From Smittium mucronatum (taxonomy: Eukaryota > Kickxellomycota > Harpellomycetes > Harpellales > Legeriomycetaceae), in NCBI GenBank assembly GCA_001953115.1, contig LSSL01006373.1, positions 1 to 11,654 on the forward strand: a stretch of DNA of 11,654 nt, given 5' to 3'. Position 1 is the stretch's first letter. Each line of letters begins with the position of its first letter. Both the position numbers and the translations under genes were made by a program. Positions 8,442 through 11,654 of this stretch are shown in pieces. A model generated the notes under the pieces. That model was not told the DNA's origin, searched no databases, and saw only the letters and a program-made list of their open reading frames with translations.

Positions 8442-8626
8442 TAGAATTTTATATAAAAAATTTTCATTAAATTTTATTATCAAGTTATAGTAAATAAAGT
8501 TAATTTCGAATTTCCAAATAAGTTCTCATAAAATAGTAAATCTTTTTGTGTGAGTCTTAATAATCCAAAAGACCCCCAAGTATATTTATATATAATCAAC
8601 TGATACTTATATTACTTTATATTAAA

Positions 8627-8848
8627 ATGTCTTCACCCGTCGCCTCCAACCCTAAACTCCGCACGCCCTCTATCAATGGGGCAGACTAAGAGGAGGATAG
8701 AAGCGAAAGCTTTTAACCTCCCATTGATAACCTAACTCGACCATACCAGGGGTTATCCCCGGTTAAAGTCAGTTTCCCTCAGAACCTTAATCTAACAAGT
8801 CCCGATTTCTCGATAATACACTTGTTAAAAATTCTTCTTAATTTGTAA
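8627..8848 (+). pseudogene. Small GC-rich frame with two in-frame TAA stops, unrecognised
   Basis: An ATG preceded by TATATTAAA opens MSSPVASNPKLRTPSINGAD, then TAA, a short EEDRSESF segment, TAA, and a longer part with PPIDNLTRPYQGLSPVKVSF, followed by PQNLNLTSPDFS. The frame closes with TAA at 8846-8848. The Ser/Pro-rich character is continuous across both stops, and both are compatible with CAA-to-TAA changes. Codon choice (GTC, CGC, CCC) is unlike the AT-rich surroundings and like the two minus-strand islands. It ends one base before the stop of the convergent minus-strand pseudogene. Function unknown. The hairpin overlapping its start may be the truly conserved part. Confidence 0.3.
8671..8763. 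repeat. Nested hairpin with GAAA tetraloop, followed by GC stem
   Basis: TATCAATGGG (8671-8680) and CCCATTGATA (8720-8729) are perfect 10-base arms. Inside them AAGC-GAAA-GCTT forms a short stem capped by a GNRA-type tetraloop. Sixteen bases on, ACC-A-GGGG and CCCC-GGT (8745-8763) enclose a TTAT loop. The combination looks like folded RNA, but the hallmarks of group I introns (paired R and S elements) or group II domain V are not found. Confidence 0.5.
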
Positions 8849-8849
8849 G

Positions 8850-9959
8850 CTATGTCACAAGCATTGATTTTTGATTAAAATCCATTCCAACCATACTCAT
8901 TTTAAGAATGAAATCATCATAATCATTCATATAGACATGAAATCTTGAGGAAATATCCTTTATTGCTTCCGAGCTATCTGGAATAGATATAGTTGGTTTG
9001 TATTTGGCAGCAGCAATTAGCTAATCTGATAAGAGTCTCCGTTTTGCATATTTGTTTTAATAAATTGAAAATAATGGTTAATTTCAAAGCTTTTAAAAAT
9101 TTCTTTATATTTTATATCGTTAATGATAATATTCTCTAAAAATTTTGTCAAAACAATAACTTGGTTTGTCAAACTGTCGTTAAAATTTTCTAATTCACCC
9201 ATATCTTTTGTTGGTTGATTTATGTTGACTACTCCTGATTTGCTATATTCTGAGATGCTTTCATCAACAATATTAGAAATTTCTTCTAAACTGTTTGATA
9301 ATACATCAATAATTATAATGTTTTTATTGAAATTTGTTCGAAAGCTATCTTTTTTTTCTGGTTATAAATAATGGATTAGCGTTTTTCGAAGATGAAGCCG
9401 AAATATTTACTATGGAATAGCTATCTCTCGGATTAATCCTTACAGTTTTATTGCCTATTGAGCTATATGAAATATATGTGCTATTTTTTTTACAGAAGTT
9501 TGTCGTAACGATAAATCTTTTTCGGAAAAATTATTAATTATATCTGAATAATTGTTCAAAATTTCGATTTCAGATAATTCTTAATCACTATCAACGAATT
9601 TTTCTATCTTAATAGCTATATGAGATTTATTTATTACTGATTTTATACGTAGTGAAGGTGATTTTTGGTCAATCTTTTTGTGATAATACGTTTTTTCCGG
9701 GTAATATTTAAGCTTCCCTTTGATAATGTTGATGTTACAATCAATAATATAACATTTAGTTTTGCAATACGAATAGCTGAATTGGGGTTTAATCTCAGTT
9801 CCTTTACCACCTAAATATTTTTCAAATAGCCTTTAAAAGTTACATTTGGTGTGAGGGGTACTAGATAAAATTTATTCCTTAAGAATAATCATAAATATTC
9901 TTAGCTTACTGTTCCTTCCAACACCATTCATTTAATTCTTTACTGGTTGAAAAAGACAT
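8850..9959 (-). pseudogene. Heavily frameshifted Lys/Asn/Ser-rich protein remnant, unrecognised
   Basis: The ATG at 9959 begins MSFSTSKELNEWCWKEQ. After TAA and TAG stops the reading shifts to a segment with several cysteines (TPHTKC, RLFEKYLGGKGTEIKPQ, SYCKTKCYIIDC), then a long open lysine-rich part (KTYYHKKIDQKSPSLR, SEIEILNNYSDIINN). It shifts again to SSIGNKTVRINPRDSYSIVN and again to LSNSLEEISNIVDESISEY and MGELENFNDSLTNQVIV, with a 60-codon open stretch at 9017-9202. A final segment (PDSSEAIKDISSRFHVYMND) stops at 8850. At least three frameshifts and several stops show it is dead. The Cys pattern could have bound zinc, but no known family is recognised. It may be the first ORF of a retroelement or a host gene copy. 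It runs toward the 8627-8848 frame, away from the LINE. Confidence 0.5.
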
Positions 9960-10641
9960 TTTTAAAAGTTAGAAAAATAATTTTATGTATATATTTAAAA
10001 CTAAAAAGCTGTGGAATTATTTTTTTTAAAATAAAATAGTTAATCGCTTTGAAATTTATAAATTTTGGGTGGTTTGAATTTTTTTTTTGGAATAATAATT
10101 ACGATTATTTATATGTTAAATTGCCAACTTATTTGGATTTTTTTTTGGAATATAAAGTATTTAAAATGGTTTATAAGATTGAATCTTCTTTGGCATAAAG
10201 ATAATAATTCAAACTTGTAAATTTATAAAATTAATAAGCTTTTGAGTCATTATAATTTTTAAAAAAAATGAAATAAGTCGTTAATAATACCATAATGGTT
10301 AATTTTTATTATACACATCAAAATATTATAATATTTTTATAAAAAATATAAATTCGTAAGATTAAGAAGTATATTTAGATTTATAATCTAAATTAAAAAT
10401 TTCAATTTCAATGTGATACAAAAAAATTGTAAATACCAATAAATTTAATATTAAAATTTACGTTTTACAAGTGCATATAGATTTTTTTGGCGTAAAAAAA
10501 TGACAAATATTTTATTAATGGTTTAAATTCCTAAAACAAATTATAAATCGTAAAACCATTAAGGAAAAAATTTTATCTAAACATTATTATTTATAATTTT
10601 GTATTCGAAAAAATATGTTTTTAATAATTAATAATTATTTA
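9960..10641. other. AT-rich region without recognisable gene
   Basis: A/T-dominated sequence lies between the minus-strand pseudogene and the LINE remnant. No frame, repeat array or RNA gene is apparent. Part of it may be the degenerate 5' region of the LINE, because coding sense appears at its right edge. Confidence 0.5.
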
Positions 10642-10851
10642 TTTTTAGTCTTTAAAGCTATCGGGAAAGCTTCTATTGGAGGTTTTGTCCATGTGAAAAA
10701 AAAAAAATTCTATTTTCATACTTGTACCCATTTTAAGGTATTTCGTTACTGAGCTATTGTTTCACCTTAAGATGAAATCTGATTATGCCCTAAGAACTTT
10801 TTAAAATTCATTGAAACCATTATTCAAGCCATTATAAAAAATTTAAGGTAA
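10642..10851 (+). pseudogene. Protein remnant upstream of LINE ORF2, possible ORF1 end
   Basis: One frame shows clear protein character over 69 codons: FLVFKAIGKASIGGFVHV, a lysine run, FYFHTCTHFKVFRY, then TGA, AIVSP, TAA, DEI, TGA, and LCPKNFLKFIETIIQAIIKN. The stops fall where Trp, Arg or Gln codons would be one transition away. The first codons overlap a pyrimidine-rich TTATTTATTTTTAG that resembles a splice acceptor, so the start is uncertain. It shares the register of the ORF2 ATG downstream. Position suggests the C-terminal part of a LINE ORF1 protein, but no RNA-recognition or zinc-knuckle motif is visible. Confidence 0.4.
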
Positions 10852-10965
10852 TTTTTAAATTTTTTTCATAAGAAATAAAATTCACTATAAATTTTGGTTT
10901 AAACTTTGGTGAGGAATTTTTTTATTTCATATAATTTATTCAAATTCTTTAAAAAAATTATTATC

Positions 10966-11654
10966 ATGGATACAAAAGTTCTGAAGATTGGATTTTGGAA
11001 TGTATATGGATTAAAAATCCATAAATTCAATAATGTGGTAGGGATTTTTAATTGTTAAAATTTGATATGATGTTTTTGTAGAAACTTGGTTTTTAAATCA
11101 ATATTTTTATCAATCACACCCATTATTTTTGTGCTCATCGAAAATTCTTTATCCCAGAACAAATATCGGCTGAGATAAATCAGGAATTATTTGCTTAATA
11201 TCGCTTCAAATGAAATGATTGGTTAATAGAATCTCCACTGATACGTATTCTATTAGAATTTTAGTTGATGGATTGGATATTAAATATGTATATTTATCTC
11301 CATCAATGTCCATAAAAACGATCAAAAACTATCTACCGAATAAGATAACATCAATATTTTGAGGCGATATAAATAAATTTTTTCGGAACAAGTTTCGGAA
11401 AGAAAAAAATAGGTCCGTTGAATAGATTGGATTTATTTTCAGAATTTTCAGATAAAATTGAAATGAGACATTTGATTCCAGTACAAAAGGTCCAAATACA
11501 GACCATGCATTTATTAATGAATCTTTGGACGGGCCTTGATTATTAACTGATTATTGTGAAGGGATGTCAGATCATAAATTTATGATTTTAAGAGTTGAAA
11601 AGGTCATAAAAAATATTGGTAATTCTATAATAACTAATAATAGTGAAAAATACA
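10966..11654 (+). pseudogene. LINE ORF2 remnant: AP endonuclease (EEP) domain, 3' truncated by window
   Basis: The domain would nick target DNA to prime reverse transcription. From the ATG the protein reads MDTKVLKIGFWNVYGL, with the conserved Asn of the first EEP motif at residue 12. That register stops near 11058, and a shifted one continues to the window end. It carries FVETW (catalytic Glu at 11081), YLSPS, GDIN (11363-11374), GPNTDHAF (matching the family's conserved Asp) and MSDHKF (catalytic Asp-His at 11567-11575). Order and spacing match EEP domains of LINE ORF2 proteins. The shifted frame holds about seven stops, mostly TGA, for example directly before GDIN. Those fit TGG-to-TGA or CGA-to-TGA transitions. 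All catalytic positions seen are still intact, so the decay is moderate. Confidence 0.75.

Larger units (their letters stand above)
10642..11654 (+). mobile_element. Degenerate non-LTR retrotransposon (LINE), 5' part, cut by window end
   Basis: A protein remnant (10642-10851) is followed 114 bases later, on the same strand, by the start of an AP-endonuclease domain. This is the usual ORF1-ORF2 order of LINEs. All frames carry stops or shifts, so the copy is inactive. The reverse transcriptase that should follow lies beyond the window. Confidence 0.65.

Noticed and set aside
8301..8483. 60-codon open frame on the minus strand
   Set aside because: It overlaps the competing-hairpin and terminator-like structures, has no recognisable protein character, and its start is unsupported.
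8671..8763. Group I or group II intron core
   Set aside because: A GACTA motif and a GAAA loop are present, but no paired S-like element and no domain V were found.
8627..9959. Alternative genetic code with TAA and TAG read as glutamine
   Set aside because: Several stops do fall where Gln would fit, but frameshifts in the same regions and TGA stops elsewhere make simple GC-to-AT decay the better explanation.

Overview
The window is very AT-rich DNA with long A/T runs and no intact long gene. It looks like repeat-dense nuclear DNA of an AT-rich eukaryote. The clearest sign is a broken LINE-type retrotransposon at the right end, whose reading frame still carries the hallmark residues of an AP-endonuclease (EEP) domain. 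An early-diverging fungus, for example a glomeromycotan, would fit the composition and the decayed LINE, but this is a guess and no marker gene proves it. No tRNA, rRNA or CRISPR array was seen.

Layout: 1-1003 is AT-rich filler. 1004-2013 (+) is a decayed, unrecognised reading frame with one frameshift and several stops. 2417-2563 is a foldback (MITE-like or hairpin-RNA-like) element. 2581-5493 is AT-rich with one hairpin. 5494-6239 (-) is a GC-richer island holding two unrecognised open frames, one interrupted by a single TAG. 6240-7120 is AT-rich. 7120-8442 is a second GC-richer island, crowded with strong inverted repeats. It holds two very stable hairpins (7126-7203), a frame broken at a stop codon (7248-7701, -), a tandem array of ~86-bp units (7802-8145) in which two hairpins recur at nearly fixed spacing, and a cluster of mutually exclusive hairpins ending in a perfect 10-bp stem (8350-8441). 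8627-8848 (+) is a small GC-rich frame with two TAA stops overlapping another nested hairpin. 8850-9959 (-) is a heavily frameshifted, lysine/asparagine-rich pseudogene. 10642-11654 (+) is the LINE remnant: an upstream protein remnant, then the endonuclease start of ORF2, cut by the window edge.

No pathway can be assembled from these pieces. The stops interrupting the frames (TAA, TAG, TGA) are mostly explained by GC-to-AT transitions (CAA/CAG to TAA/TAG, TGG or CGA to TGA), so the window reads as a graveyard of mobile or foreign sequence drifting toward AT. The most unusual object is the 7120-8442 island. Its repeated dual-hairpin units, in which stem lengths are kept while loops change and at least one base pair changes on both sides, suggest a structured RNA or a hairpin-dependent DNA element that I cannot assign to a known family.
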